DNA from: Clostridiales bacterium | GTDB taxonomy: Bacteria; Bacillota; Clostridia; Saccharofermentanales; Saccharofermentanaceae | Reading direction: 5' to 3' | Assembly (NCBI GenBank): GCA_017615755.1 | Contig: JAFZZM010000077.1 | Span: 1 to 57,854 of the forward strand | Length of the DNA stretch: 57,854 bases | Part shown: positions 32,380-41,298 of the stretch, piece by piece | Position numbering within the stretch: the first letter of the stretch is position 1 | Layout: every line of letters starts with the position of its first letter | Position numbers and translations under genes: made by a program | The notes under the pieces: generated by a model | What the model saw: only the letters and a program-made list of their open reading frames with translations | What the model was told of the DNA's origin: nothing | The model's database searches: none

Positions 32380-33120
32380 GTGGACGAAAACAGCTTTTAT
32401 CTAACACTTTGCATCATACTGGTAGTCATCCTGGCCACATGCGTGATCGTGCTTCTCAAGAGCTACATGAGGCTGCTGAAAAGAACGGAATCGCTTCTTG
32501 AGAGCATCGAGAATCTCGGCAAACTCAACGACCGGCTTCGCATGGACAGACACGATTACCTGAATCACCTACAGATCGTTTACGGTCTGATGGAGCTGAA
32601 AGAATACGATGAGATGGATGCGTACCTCAAGAAGCTCTACAAGGAAGTGATGAAGACCGGCAAAGCGATCAAGACAAAGAAACCGGCGATCAATGCACTT
32701 CTCGCGGCAAAAGCAGCGGAGGCTGAGGCGAAGGATATGGAGTTTGTGATCGAAGTCAAATCGGATCTGGAAAAACTCCGGATCGAAGACTGGGAACTCT
32801 GTAAAGTGCTTTCGAATCTGATCGATAACGCGATGCATGCACTGGATGAATCGGATAAAAGTGAAAAGAAGATCCGGATCAATGTTTCGGAAACTAAAGA
32901 ACAATACCTCTTCGAGGTGGAGGACAATGGCCCGAAGATCCCGGAGGAGCTTCGCGAAAAGATCTTCACGAAGGGTTTCTCTACAAAGAAAGAGTCCGGG
33001 CACGGAATGGGACTTGCGATAGTCAAGAAAGTGCTGGACGAAAATGCGGGAAGCATTAAAGTGGATTCGAACGATGACGAGACGATATTCTCCGTGATGT
33101 TCGGGAAAGGAGACGAGTAG
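32380..33120 (+). CDS. SpoOB-type sensor histidine kinase
   Basis: A 246-residue kinase. One membrane helix (about residues 8-28) is followed by a coiled linker, then RMDRHDYLNHLQIVYGLMEL, a SpoOB-type dimerisation helix with phospho-acceptor His58 and the HxxxNHxQ pattern. A GHKL ATPase follows with VLSNLIDNAMHAL (N box), EVEDNGPKIP (G1) and KESGHGMGLAIVKKV (G2). There is no extracellular sensor, so input may come from the membrane or a partner. The GTG start at 32380 is favoured by GGAGGAACAAC; an ATG at 32356 is the alternative. It is followed one base later by NfeD, so it is co-transcribed with the FloA pair. Confidence 0.88.
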   Translation: MDENSFYLTLCIILVVILATCVIVLLKSYMRLLKRTESLLESIENLGKLNDRLRMDRHDYLNHLQIVYGLMELKEYDEMDAYLKKLYKEVMKTGKAIKTKKPAINALLAAKAAEAEAKDMEFVIEVKSDLEKLRIEDWELCKVLSNLIDNAMHALDESDKSEKKIRINVSETKEQYLFEVEDNGPKIPEELREKIFTKGFSTKKESGHGMGLAIVKKVLDENAGSIKVDSNDDETIFSVMFGKGDE

Positions 33121-33121
33121 T

Positions 33122-33604
33122 ATGGAGATGATACAGATTTTGGGCATAGTGACGATCGTGATCGGCGTAGTCCTGATCGGTGTCGAGTTCTATCTGCCGG
33201 GATTCGGTGTTCCCGGAATCGCCGGAATCATTTGCACATCAGTGGGCATATTCCTGGCGGGACGTGATGCGACAGAGCGGATCATGATCGGATTGATCAC
33301 ACTTGCGGTCATTGCAGTCATGCTGGTGATCAGCATCATGCTGCTGAACTCGAAGAAAGTGAAATCACCAATCAAGCTGGATACGGATCTATCCGGGCGA
33401 GATCTTTTCATTGAGGAAAAGGACATGAATTATCTTGTCGGGAAGAAGGGTGTCGCGATCACGGACCTTCGGCCAGCGGGCAAAGGAGAATTTGACGGAG
33501 TAAGGCTGGACATTTTTTCCGAAGGAAACTATATAAAACGAGGGAAAAACCTTACAATAAAAGAAATCAGGAACAACAAGATTATCGTAGTGGAGGATGA
33601 CTAA
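33122..33604 (+). CDS. NfeD-like membrane protein
   Basis: A 160-residue protein with an N-terminal [21 protein letters not shown] signature (here [20 protein letters not shown]), three hydrophobic helices to about residue 85, and a C-terminal OB-fold-like region ([20 protein letters not shown].. [15 protein letters not shown]) of the NfeD type. NfeD proteins are encoded next to flotillin-like proteins and help build membrane microdomains. AAGGAGACGAGTAGT precedes ATG 33122. It ends just before floA, with the floA ribosome binding site inside its 3' end. Confidence 0.92.
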   Translation: MEMIQILGIVTIVIGVVLIGVEFYLPGFGVPGIAGIICTSVGIFLAGRDATERIMIGLITLAVIAVMLVISIMLLNSKKVKSPIKLDTDLSGRDLFIEEKDMNYLVGKKGVAITDLRPAGKGEFDGVRLDIFSEGNYIKRGKNLTIKEIRNNKIIVVEDD

Positions 33605-33605
33605 T

Positions 33606-34595
33606 ATGCCTATTTCAATTCCAATGATTATTGCAGCAGCTGCCGTAGTACTTCTTTTGATCTTCCTGGCTGTCGTACCGGTCGGAATGTGGATCTCCGC
33701 CGTCGCCAGTGGCGTCAAGATCAGTATCTTCTCTCTGGTCGGAATGAAGATCCGCCGCGTAAGTCCGGCGATGATCGTAAGACCGATGATCAAGGCTACA
33801 AAGGCAGGCTTGAAGTTAAAGACAAACCAGCTTGAAGCGCACTACCTCGCTGGTGGTAATGTAGATAATGTGGTCAATGCCCTGATCGCCGCTGAGCGTG
33901 CCGGCATGAACCTTTCCTTTGAACAGGCTTCCGCGATCGACCTGGCCGGCCGTAACGTTTTCGAAGCGGTTAAGATGAGTGTTACTCCGAAGGTCATCGA
34001 GACCCCGCAGATCTCCGCGGTGGCAAAAGATGGTATCGAGCTTCTGGTTAAAGCACGTGTTACTGTTAGAACAAACATCAACCAGTTGATCGGTGGTGCC
34101 GGTGAGGCAACCGTCCTCGCAAGAGTCGGTGAGGGTATCGTTACTACCGTTGGTTCTGCAACGACACACAGCAGCGTACTCGAAAATCCGGACGATATTT
34201 CCAAAGTCGTTTTGGAAAAAGGACTCGACTCCGGTACAGCATTTGAAATCATTTCTATCGATATCGCGGACATCGACATCGGCAGAAACATCGGTGCGAA
34301 CCTCCAGAGCCTGCAGGCTGAAGCGAACACCAAGATCGCTCAGGCAAAGGCAGAAGAGAGAAGAGCAATGGCTGTTGCTCTCGAGCAGGAGATGAAGGCG
34401 GAAGTCGTCAAGGCAAAGGCAGAAGTAGTGAAGGCAGAAGCCGAAGTACCGAGAGCCATGGCAGAAGCACTCAAGTCCGGAAACCTTGGAGCACTCGATT
34501 ACTACAGACTCCAGAATGTGCAGGCAGATACCAAGATGAAGAACGGTATCGGCGACAGTGTAGGCGGCTTTATCGAAAAGCACACAGGTAAATAA
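33606..34595 (+). CDS. floA: flotillin-like protein FloA
   Basis: A 329-residue membrane-scaffold protein. A short N-terminal hydrophobic helix (about residues 6-26) is followed by a SPFH/PHB-like domain ([36 protein letters not shown]) and an Ala/Glu/Lys coiled coil (about 225-290, [21 protein letters not shown]). It ends with [20 protein letters not shown], diagnostic for FloA/YqfA (UPF0365). It clusters in functional membrane microdomains and affects kinases and secretion in other Firmicutes. ATG 33606 is chosen over 33597 because GGAGG at 33592-33596 then has proper spacing. Confidence 0.96.
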   Translation: MPISIPMIIAAAAVVLLLIFLAVVPVGMWISAVASGVKISIFSLVGMKIRRVSPAMIVRPMIKATKAGLKLKTNQLEAHYLAGGNVDNVVNALIAAERAGMNLSFEQASAIDLAGRNVFEAVKMSVTPKVIETPQISAVAKDGIELLVKARVTVRTNINQLIGGAGEATVLARVGEGIVTTVGSATTHSSVLENPDDISKVVLEKGLDSGTAFEIISIDIADIDIGRNIGANLQSLQAEANTKIAQAKAEERRAMAVALEQEMKAEVVKAKAEVVKAEAEVPRAMAEALKSGNLGALDYYRLQNVQADTKMKNGIGDSVGGFIEKHTGK

Positions 34596-34624
34596 TGTAC
34601 CCCTTTAGGGCATCGGGCCGGGGA

Positions 34625-34713
34625 TCGAACCGAAAGGATCCCTGCCCGGGCCTTCCCCTACTACCTACCGCATCGGGCGTTAATACAAAACGTCCGATGC
34701 ATTGCGTTATAAT
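34625..34713 (+). promoter_or_regulatory. structured leader/promoter region before the LytTR gene
   Basis: GGGATC/GATCCC forms a GC-rich hairpin near 34621-34643. GCATCGGGCGTT (34670-34681) and AACGTCCGATGC (34689-34700) form a 12-bp stem with a single G-U-type mismatch and a 7-nt loop. A TATAAT box follows at 34708-34713. No U-tract follows either stem. The dyad overlaps where a -35 would lie, which suggests an operator, but it may instead terminate floA mRNA. Confidence 0.5.
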
Positions 34714-34743
34714 AGAGAAAAATGCAACGGACGGGACGAAGAC

Positions 34744-35484
34744 ATGATAAAAGTAATGATTGTGGAAGACGAAGAACAGATCCGGATCATCCTGAAAAAG
34801 ATGATCGAAAAAAACGACGGATTTCAGGTCGTCTCCATGTGCGAAGATTTTGCATCGGCGATCAAAGACTTCATCACGAATCGCCCTGAAGTTGTTTTTA
34901 TGGATATCGATCTTAAAGGTGAGAGCGGACTGGATTGTGCGAAAGCCATCACCGAACTTGAGCCGAAAGTGAAGATCATCTTCGCCACCGCACACAGCGA
35001 ATACATGGCGAATGCTTTTGAGATCTACGCCTTCGATTATCTGGTCAAACCATTCGATATGGAGAGGATCGGAAAGACGCTCGGCAAGATCCGCGCGATG
35101 AGCGAAAGCGGAACGAAAGTGGAAGAAAAGCCCGAGCCGGTACACGAGGAGAAGCTCCTGATCAAGGGCAAAGAAGAGATCAATCTCGTGGATGTGAACG
35201 ACATCATCATGATTGAGAAAACGGACGGCATGGCGCGGATCGTAACGCGTGAGGAGGTCTTCCTGACATCGCAGTCCCTGACGGCGCTGGAAGAACGCCT
35301 GGATCCGGAGAAATTCCTGCGCTGCCATAAGTCCTACATCATCCGGCTCGATGCGATCAAGAAACTCGAAGTGTACGGCCGCTGGACGTATACGGTCACG
35401 CTGAAAGACACCACCGAGACCGCGCTGATGACTTCGGAAAAATACGATGAGATCAAGCAGAGATTTTCACCGGGAAAAAAGTGA
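34744..35484 (+). CDS. LytTR-family response regulator
   Basis: A 246-residue regulator. Residues 1-120 are a receiver domain with MIVEDEEQIR (acidic pocket), VVFMDIDLKG (phospho-acceptor Asp54), FATAHSEY and DYLVKPF (Lys near 102). Residues about 140-240 are a LytTR DNA-binding domain (DIIMIEKTDGMARIVTREEV, LRCHKSYIIRLDAI). The kinase partner is probably the SpoOB-type kinase at 32380, with NfeD and FloA between. ATG 34744 is preceded by ACGGGACGAAGAC, a weak site. The following membrane protein starts 12 bases after the stop. Confidence 0.93.
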   Translation: MIKVMIVEDEEQIRIILKKMIEKNDGFQVVSMCEDFASAIKDFITNRPEVVFMDIDLKGESGLDCAKAITELEPKVKIIFATAHSEYMANAFEIYAFDYLVKPFDMERIGKTLGKIRAMSESGTKVEEKPEPVHEEKLLIKGKEEINLVDVNDIIMIEKTDGMARIVTREEVFLTSQSLTALEERLDPEKFLRCHKSYIIRLDAIKKLEVYGRWTYTVTLKDTTETALMTSEKYDEIKQRFSPGKK

Positions 35485-35496
35485 GGGACGAGTTTC

Positions 35497-36213
35497 ATGC
35501 AATCGTTTTATTATTCTATTCTGATCTGGGCATACACATACGGAGGATTGCTGCTGCCTTTTGCAACAGCCGGCCTGGGTGCCTGCATTCTGGCGACAAA
35601 AGAAAAATACACCAAGTGGCTCGGAGCCTGGTTTCTCTCGATCGGGCTTTGCTATTTCGTTCAACATCTGTATAGCATGCTTCCCCGGTATGTGGGAGTA
35701 AAAACAATAATTGCTCTTTCGTTTCCCAAAAGCTGCGTGGCGGCAGTGCTGACTGTGCTTGCACTTATTTCCGTTTTCCTTTATGCGAAATTCCGTTACG
35801 AGGCAAAAGGACTTCTTGCCGTGATCCTCTTGATCCTGGCCAAGCCCATCGTTATCGTTCCGCTCATTTTGAATCAGAAATCGATCATTAACAGCGCCTC
35901 TTCCGCGAGTGTATTTTCGAATCTGACGAGTTTTCTAAGTGCACTTCCCGGGATTGCCATCTGGATCATGCTGGTCCTGATCTACCGCAAAAACAAGGAC
36001 AAAGAAGATAAGATGAGCGCCCTGTGGACGCACCCACTGTGTGTGCTCTTTTTCGAAAGCTTCTTCGAGATCTTCTATCTCGTCGGAGTCTTCGGAGGCG
36101 AGACAAGTTTTCTCTTATCGATGCATGTCACCATCGCGAATTATGTAATGCTTACGGCGTATGCCGCGTATGTTTTCGCGAGAGCACCCAAGAAAACGGA
36201 GGAAGCGTCATGA
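35497..36213 (+). CDS. multi-pass membrane protein
   Basis: A 238-residue protein with about seven hydrophobic helices, short loops and a basic C-terminal tail. There is no transporter motif. The layout resembles sensor or anchor proteins, but no family is recognised. TGAGGGACGAGTTTC precedes ATG 35497, close to the LytTR stop, and its last codons overlap the next start by four bases (ATGA). It is thus locked between the response regulator and a lipoprotein gene in one operon. Confidence 0.8.
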   Translation: MQSFYYSILIWAYTYGGLLLPFATAGLGACILATKEKYTKWLGAWFLSIGLCYFVQHLYSMLPRYVGVKTIIALSFPKSCVAAVLTVLALISVFLYAKFRYEAKGLLAVILLILAKPIVIVPLILNQKSIINSASSASVFSNLTSFLSALPGIAIWIMLVLIYRKNKDKEDKMSALWTHPLCVLFFESFFEIFYLVGVFGGETSFLLSMHVTIANYVMLTAYAAYVFARAPKKTEEAS

Positions 36214-37274
36214 AACCGTTGTCCCGGAAAATTCGTACAGCACTATGTCTTGCTCTTTGTACAAGCATGCTGTGCGGGTGCGGTCAGACTTCGAAGAAGC
36301 CGGACAGTGCGGACGCGGACAAAACCGAAAAAAGCAGTTCTTCCAAAAAGAAAAGCAAAGACAGCGAGGAACTTTATGAGGAACTGGCGGCTTCTTTTGC
36401 GGAAAAAGCGGCGACGCCGGAGTGGACGGATCCTGTTCCGGATGGTAAGGAGATCAAGTATTTCGAGGTCCACATGAAAACGACCTACGCTCAGGATGAC
36501 GACGATGACAATTATTCCGAATACAGATGTGAGTACGACGATCGCGGCCGCATGAGTGTGAAAGTCGAAAAGTACGGCAAGGGCAGCATTCGAACCGTGT
36601 TTACTTATAACGACGAGAATCTCATCATCAAAGAAGAGAACTTCTACGAAGGCGATGTGCCAACTAACAGTAAAGACGTCTATTACGAGTACAAATATGA
36701 CGAAAAGGGAAATCTCCTTTCCAAGAACCTCTTTGAAGTAGATGGCACCTTGAGGTTCGAATACAAGTTTGCCTACGACGATGCCGGCAATCTTATCCGC
36801 GAGGAATACGGCGACATTATCTACACCTATGAGTATGAGTATATAAATGACGTTCTCCACTCCCAAACAAAAACGACCGGAGAAGGGGAAAATCTGTCGA
36901 CGACCAAAACCACTTATGACGAGAAGGGTAATATCGTTCATATCGAGTCGAAAACTCCGTATTCGGATTCGGATACGAGGATCGAGTACGATGAGCATAA
37001 CAATCGGATCCGTTACTCGAGCGCGGTGGAAGGAAGACGCGAATACGAGGACGAGATCACCTATGAATATGATGAGAACGGGAATGTCCTTAAGAAGGAA
37101 GAATCCTCACTCGTCGGCGACTATGACACAGACGGCCCCTCTGTCACGACCGTTATCTACTCCTACGATGCACACGGACTTCTGATCAGCGAAGTAACAC
37201 GAAAAGACGGCGCTTTTTACACATTCAGAGAATACGATTACGAACCGATCGCGGTTCCTATGAAAACGGATTAA
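36210..37274 (+). CDS. lipoprotein with YD-like repeats
   Basis: A 354-residue exported lipoprotein. The signal peptide ends in SMLCGCG, giving a lipid-anchored Cys. A Ser/Lys/Asp linker leads to repeats of the Rhs/YD style: CEYDDRGRMSVKVEKYGKG, YEYKYDEKGNLLSKNLFE, FAYDDAGNLIREEYG, TYDEKGNIVHIE, YEYDENGNVLKKEE and YSYDAHGLLISEV. Such repeats form beta-strand shells or wrap carbohydrate. ATG 36210 follows GGAGGAAGCGTC and overlaps the previous stop. A 62-codon extension inside the preceding gene is rejected. It is translationally coupled to the membrane protein. Confidence 0.88.
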   Translation: MKPLSRKIRTALCLALCTSMLCGCGQTSKKPDSADADKTEKSSSSKKKSKDSEELYEELAASFAEKAATPEWTDPVPDGKEIKYFEVHMKTTYAQDDDDDNYSEYRCEYDDRGRMSVKVEKYGKGSIRTVFTYNDENLIIKEENFYEGDVPTNSKDVYYEYKYDEKGNLLSKNLFEVDGTLRFEYKFAYDDAGNLIREEYGDIIYTYEYEYINDVLHSQTKTTGEGENLSTTKTTYDEKGNIVHIESKTPYSDSDTRIEYDEHNNRIRYSSAVEGRREYEDEITYEYDENGNVLKKEESSLVGDYDTDGPSVTTVIYSYDAHGLLISEVTRKDGAFYTFREYDYEPIAVPMKTD

Positions 37275-37290
37275 GGCGGGGAGAAAACGT

Positions 37291-38580
37291 ATGAGAAAAA
37301 TCATCGCGGTAATACTCGGATGCGCCTTGCTTCTTACGAGCGGGTGCTCGAAAAAGGAGACGGCGGGAGAGACGAGTGGATCGCGTGAAACTGCGAGTAC
37401 GGAATCTTCGGATGGTGGTGCTGGTGCGTCCTCAAAAAGCGGCGGCCAGCGTGAGGAACTCGAGTCGATTCAGGCTGTCTACCTCGGTGTATATGAATAC
37501 GGCGAAGACGAAACGTGGATCGGGAATGTGGAGAGTTTTCAGTACCGTTTTGAGGTGAACGGAGAGGAGCAGCTCTTCCGTATCGACAACTCACAGAAAG
37601 ACGAAACGGGGGAGAGTGCTTTTGCCATACAAAACCAACTCAAAGAGAATTACAGCTTCGAATTGCTCGTGAAAGACGGCGTCATTTATAGTGTGGCGGA
37701 ACTGCCGTCTGAGCCGAGTGGGTACCAGCCGCCGGTGGTCGGGAAGGCCGGGGAGAGGACGCTTTCGAACTTCGTGAAGACGTCTTTGATGCCGGTCGGC
37801 GTGACGCTCTACATTTCGGGTGGCGGTTGGAACTGGCAGAACACGGCGCCGTCGATCCAGGCGAGATCGATCGGGATCTCGGACAGCTGGGTAAGATTTT
37901 TTCGTGAGCAGGATGTGAACTACACCTTCTGCGATGTCGACAACAACCCTGCCAAACGCGATCCGCAGACGAGTTATTTTCCGTTCGGCGACTACAACGA
38001 GTATTACTACGCCGGGCTCGACTGCTCGGGTTTTGTGAACTGGGCGATCTACAATACGTTTGAGACCGAGAGCGGCAACCCCGGCTATGCGTGGAAGTCG
38101 ACGACGATGGCGAAGAAGTTTTACAGCTACGGATGGGGCACGTATACGCAGGACGTGAAGGAGCCTTCGGAGGGAGACCAGTATGTGTTTAAACCGGGCG
38201 ACATCATGAGCATGTACGGCCATGTGTATATTTCACTCGGGACCTGCTCGGACGGCAGCATATTGATCGTGCATTCGACATGCAACGTGTACAGCCGGAC
38301 CGGCCAGCCCGGCGGAGGTCTCGCACTGGGCGTAGTCTCGTACACGACCGATTGCGAAGCGTACCGCCTCGCCGATGAATATATGTCGAAATACTACCCC
38401 GAATGGTACGAGCGATACAGCATCCAGCTCAGCAGTCCCGGCAGTTTCTGCTATGTGACCGGCAACGACGAAGCCGGGCTTTTCCGCTGGGACACGACCA
38501 GCGCGAGCGGGATCTCCGATCCGGACCACATTCAGGATATGACACCCGCCGAGGTGCTGAAGTTCTGCTACGGGGAGTGA
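37291..38580 (+). CDS. NlpC/P60-like cysteine peptidase lipoprotein
   Basis: A 429-residue exported lipoprotein. The lipobox is LLLTSGC (Cys19). A Ser/Gly/Thr linker runs to about residue 52. The C-terminal half carries GLDCSGFVNWAIYNT (Cys245, the catalytic nucleophile with the DCSG signature) and GHVYISLG (His311). These are the two key residues of NlpC/P60 peptidoglycan endopeptidases; HSTCN follows at about 330. It probably cuts wall peptides. It follows the YD lipoprotein by 16 bases with GGCGGGGAGAAAACGT as binding site. A 53-bp hairpin array begins 61 bases after the stop. Confidence 0.88.
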   Translation: MRKIIAVILGCALLLTSGCSKKETAGETSGSRETASTESSDGGAGASSKSGGQREELESIQAVYLGVYEYGEDETWIGNVESFQYRFEVNGEEQLFRIDNSQKDETGESAFAIQNQLKENYSFELLVKDGVIYSVAELPSEPSGYQPPVVGKAGERTLSNFVKTSLMPVGVTLYISGGGWNWQNTAPSIQARSIGISDSWVRFFREQDVNYTFCDVDNNPAKRDPQTSYFPFGDYNEYYYAGLDCSGFVNWAIYNTFETESGNPGYAWKSTTMAKKFYSYGWGTYTQDVKEPSEGDQYVFKPGDIMSMYGHVYISLGTCSDGSILIVHSTCNVYSRTGQPGGGLALGVVSYTTDCEAYRLADEYMSKYYPEWYERYSIQLSSPGSFCYVTGNDEAGLFRWDTTSASGISDPDHIQDMTPAEVLKFCYGE

Positions 38581-38640
38581 ACGCCGGGGTAAGTGCTTTT
38601 TGCTTGGATGAAAAAACGTCGCCGCCTTTCAGCCTTTGTT

Positions 38641-39117
38641 CTATAAGATTCACTTTTTTGCGCGTCTTATAGCACGATTTTTCACTGCTTGTTCTATAAG
38701 ATCAGGATTTTTCTCAATCTTATAGCACGATTTCAAAGGAGCGGTTCTATAAGAATCACTTTTTCTTCGATTTTATAGAACGATTTGGACTTTTCTGTTC
38801 TATAAGATGAAAGATTTCTCCAATCTTATAGGACGCCCTGCCCTCAACTGTGCTATAAGATGACCGTTTTTCTCAATCTTATAGAACGCCCTGCCCTTAA
38901 CTGTGCTATAAGATGACCGTTTTTCTCAATCTTATAGGACGCCCTGCCCTCAACTGTGCTATAAGATGACCGTTTTTCTCAATCTTATAGGACGCCCTGC
39001 CCTTAACTGTGCTATAAGATGACCGTTTTTCTCAATCTTATAGGACGCCCTGCCCTTAACTGTGCTATAAGATGACCGTTTTTCTCAATCTTATAGAACA
39101 CCCCGCCCTCATCGGGT
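38641..39117. repeat. tandem hairpin array, family B (9 x 53 bp)
   Basis: CTATAAGA boxes start at 38641, 38694, 38747, 38800, 38853, 38906, 38959, 39012 and 39065, an exact 53-bp period with no indel. In most units CTATAAGAT pairs with ATCTTATAG around a 14-nt T-rich centre; the other 21 bases are linker. Units 5-8 are nearly identical. Units 1-4 have quite different centres and linkers but keep arms and length. Unit 3 keeps pairing through a G-U-type change. The array lies between co-oriented genes. Confidence 0.95.
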
Positions 39118-39287
39118 AAGCCCTGATGCCGGCCGCTATGTCAGATGATTTGTGTTCTGTCCCAAAAGCACTTGCCCCCATTTTTGCAATTCACCACACA
39201 TAAGATGCATTCCACCACGGGTGGCGCGCACGGCGTGCGAAGGGGTGGTATTCTCCCATCAAGACACATGATGAGGAGAAAAACACA

Positions 39288-41288
39288 ATGCGTAAAAGCG
39301 AATTACTCAGTTTGATCCTGGCGGGGACGATGATGGTTGCAACGAGTGGATGTGCGAAGGTGGTCGAGCCTGTGCGCGTACCGACGGCGCCAACCGCAGC
39401 GGAAGATAAAGAGATCCGCCCGCAGGACGACTACTACTATTTCATCAACAAAGAACGCATCGACAACGCCACATTTAAATACGGCGAAACGACCGCGGCG
39501 AGCAGCTTTGAACAAGCAAGCACGCAAGAAAAAGTCAAGGCGATCATCCGCAAAGTGGCGAACGGTTCCGGCTATGAAAACGGCTCCGAAGAGGACGTGA
39601 TCCAGAAGGCGTACCAGGCGTACATGCGCTACGATTTCGAAAACGAAAAAGCGCCGCAGGACCTCGTCGATCTTCTGAACAAAATCGATCAGGCCGCTTC
39701 CGTGCAGGACCTGATGGACATCGACGCGGTGCTGGTCCGCGACTACTATCTCGGCTCCCTGCTGAGCGTGTCGATCAACGACGACATTTTCCATTCCGGC
39801 AAGAAGACGATCGAATTCAGTCAGACCACGACGGTGCTCAGCGCTTCGTTTGCTGACATCCGCGAGGACGATGACGCGCTCGATTCGCTGCAAAAATACG
39901 GCAAGCTGATCCGCCGTGCAATGGGGTACGACACCAATCGATCCGATTCTGAGGCAAAAGCACTTGCCTACCTTACTCTCGATCTTTTTCAGTCGACGAA
40001 TCTCGAGCAGATGGACGAGCTGTTCGGATACGACCACTACGAAATGCTTCCGGTGGACGAAGCGTATGCGAATTTCGAAAGCTTTGATCTGAAGAAGTAT
40101 TTTACTGACCTCGGCCTTTCGATGGGCGCAGTCAAGACAGTCAACATTAAAGATAAGAAGCAATTCGATAGTCTTTCGAAGATCTTCGCGGAGGAAAACC
40201 TCGAGGCCCTCAAGACATGGGAAATGGGCCGTCTCATGAATCAGTACTCTCGTTTCCTGGCAGTAAGTTATCCGGAGCTGAGCGGACTGGTTAGTTCTGA
40301 CTACTCTTCGAAAGAAGAACAGGCGGTGATGGAAGTCGGACAGGAATTCATCCGGGAGACCGATCCGCTTTATGTCGAGCAGTACTACACCGATGAGATG
40401 GATCAGGCACTGCGCGCCATGTGCGACGACATCAAGGGTGGCTACAGAAAATTGATCTCGCAGGCGACCTGGCTCACAGACGCAACGCGCCAAGAACTTC
40501 TTTCGAAGCTCGACGGCATCGTTTATATCACGGGAAAAGACAGTACGCGTCACGATAATGCACTGTTCGAAAAGTTAGATTCATCTAACTATTACGAACT
40601 TCTGAAAGCCTACAGAAAGATCTTGCGACAGAAGACGCTGGCCGGACTTTCCGGAACGCAGGAGAAATCGTTTGACATGCCGATGCAGATGGTCAACGCC
40701 TGCTACAATCCTTTCAATAACACGATCACGATCACATGTGCGATCACGAACGCGCCGTTCTTCGATGCAAAAGCCGACTATTTTACTAACCTCGGCGGCC
40801 TCGGCATGACCATTGCCCACGAGATGGGCCACGCCTTTGACAGCACCGGCATCCTCTTTACAAAAGACGGCGTGTACGATCCCGAATGGCTCGACGACGC
40901 CGACCTGCAGGTGCTCACGGAGCGGAATGAGAAGGCAGCAGAATACTTCGAGAAAAACTTCACAGTGTTCGGCCTGTACCACGTCGACGGCAAAAGAACT
41001 CTCGGCGAGAACTACGCGGACCTGGGCGCGATGGAGTGTGTGACGACGCTCGCGGATACGAAAGAGGAGCTGACGCTTTTGTTTGAAAACTACGCAGCGA
41101 CATGGTGTGAGATGAAGACGGATACGGCGATCATCGACCAGATCGCATACGACGAGCATAGCCCGGAGGTCATCCGCGTGAATGCGATCCTTTCCACGTT
41201 GGACGCGTACTACGAAGTGTATGACGCGAAAGAAGGCGACGCCATGTATATCGCGCCGGAAAAGCGTATCTCCAGATGGTATGAGTGA
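39288..41288 (+). CDS. M13-family (neprilysin-like) metallopeptidase lipoprotein
   Basis: A 666-residue exported zinc peptidase. The signal peptide ends in a lipobox ATSGC (Cys22). The N-terminal region (about 40-430) matches the M13 N-domain. The catalytic part has IAHEMGHAFDSTG (HExxH, His511/Glu512/His515) and LGENYADLGAM (third ligand Glu574, with Asp578). The canonical Arg-containing end is weakly seen as RVNAILSTLDAYYEVYD. Expected to cut small peptides outside the cell. AGGAGAAAAACACA precedes ATG 39288. It ends ten bases before an ABC permease gene, suggesting that peptide processing is tied to that transporter and its LytTR control. Confidence 0.92.
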   Translation: MRKSELLSLILAGTMMVATSGCAKVVEPVRVPTAPTAAEDKEIRPQDDYYYFINKERIDNATFKYGETTAASSFEQASTQEKVKAIIRKVANGSGYENGSEEDVIQKAYQAYMRYDFENEKAPQDLVDLLNKIDQAASVQDLMDIDAVLVRDYYLGSLLSVSINDDIFHSGKKTIEFSQTTTVLSASFADIREDDDALDSLQKYGKLIRRAMGYDTNRSDSEAKALAYLTLDLFQSTNLEQMDELFGYDHYEMLPVDEAYANFESFDLKKYFTDLGLSMGAVKTVNIKDKKQFDSLSKIFAEENLEALKTWEMGRLMNQYSRFLAVSYPELSGLVSSDYSSKEEQAVMEVGQEFIRETDPLYVEQYYTDEMDQALRAMCDDIKGGYRKLISQATWLTDATRQELLSKLDGIVYITGKDSTRHDNALFEKLDSSNYYELLKAYRKILRQKTLAGLSGTQEKSFDMPMQMVNACYNPFNNTITITCAITNAPFFDAKADYFTNLGGLGMTIAHEMGHAFDSTGILFTKDGVYDPEWLDDADLQVLTERNEKAAEYFEKNFTVFGLYHVDGKRTLGENYADLGAMECVTTLADTKEELTLLFENYAATWCEMKTDTAIIDQIAYDEHSPEVIRVNAILSTLDAYYEVYDAKEGDAMYIAPEKRISRWYE

Positions 41289-41298
41289 GGTGAGAACG

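Noticed and set aside
34600..34665. tRNA-like fragment (GGTTCGATCCC on the minus strand)
   Set aside because: The T-loop-like string lacks a pairing T stem, acceptor stem and anticodon arm.
39303..40553. Long minus-strand ORF opposite the M13 peptidase
   Set aside because: It is a shadow of a GC-rich gene: the plus-strand frame has signal peptide, HExxH motif and ribosome binding site, while the antisense frame has none. The same holds for 36243-36998, 43683-44597, 47000-47953 and 49375-50310.
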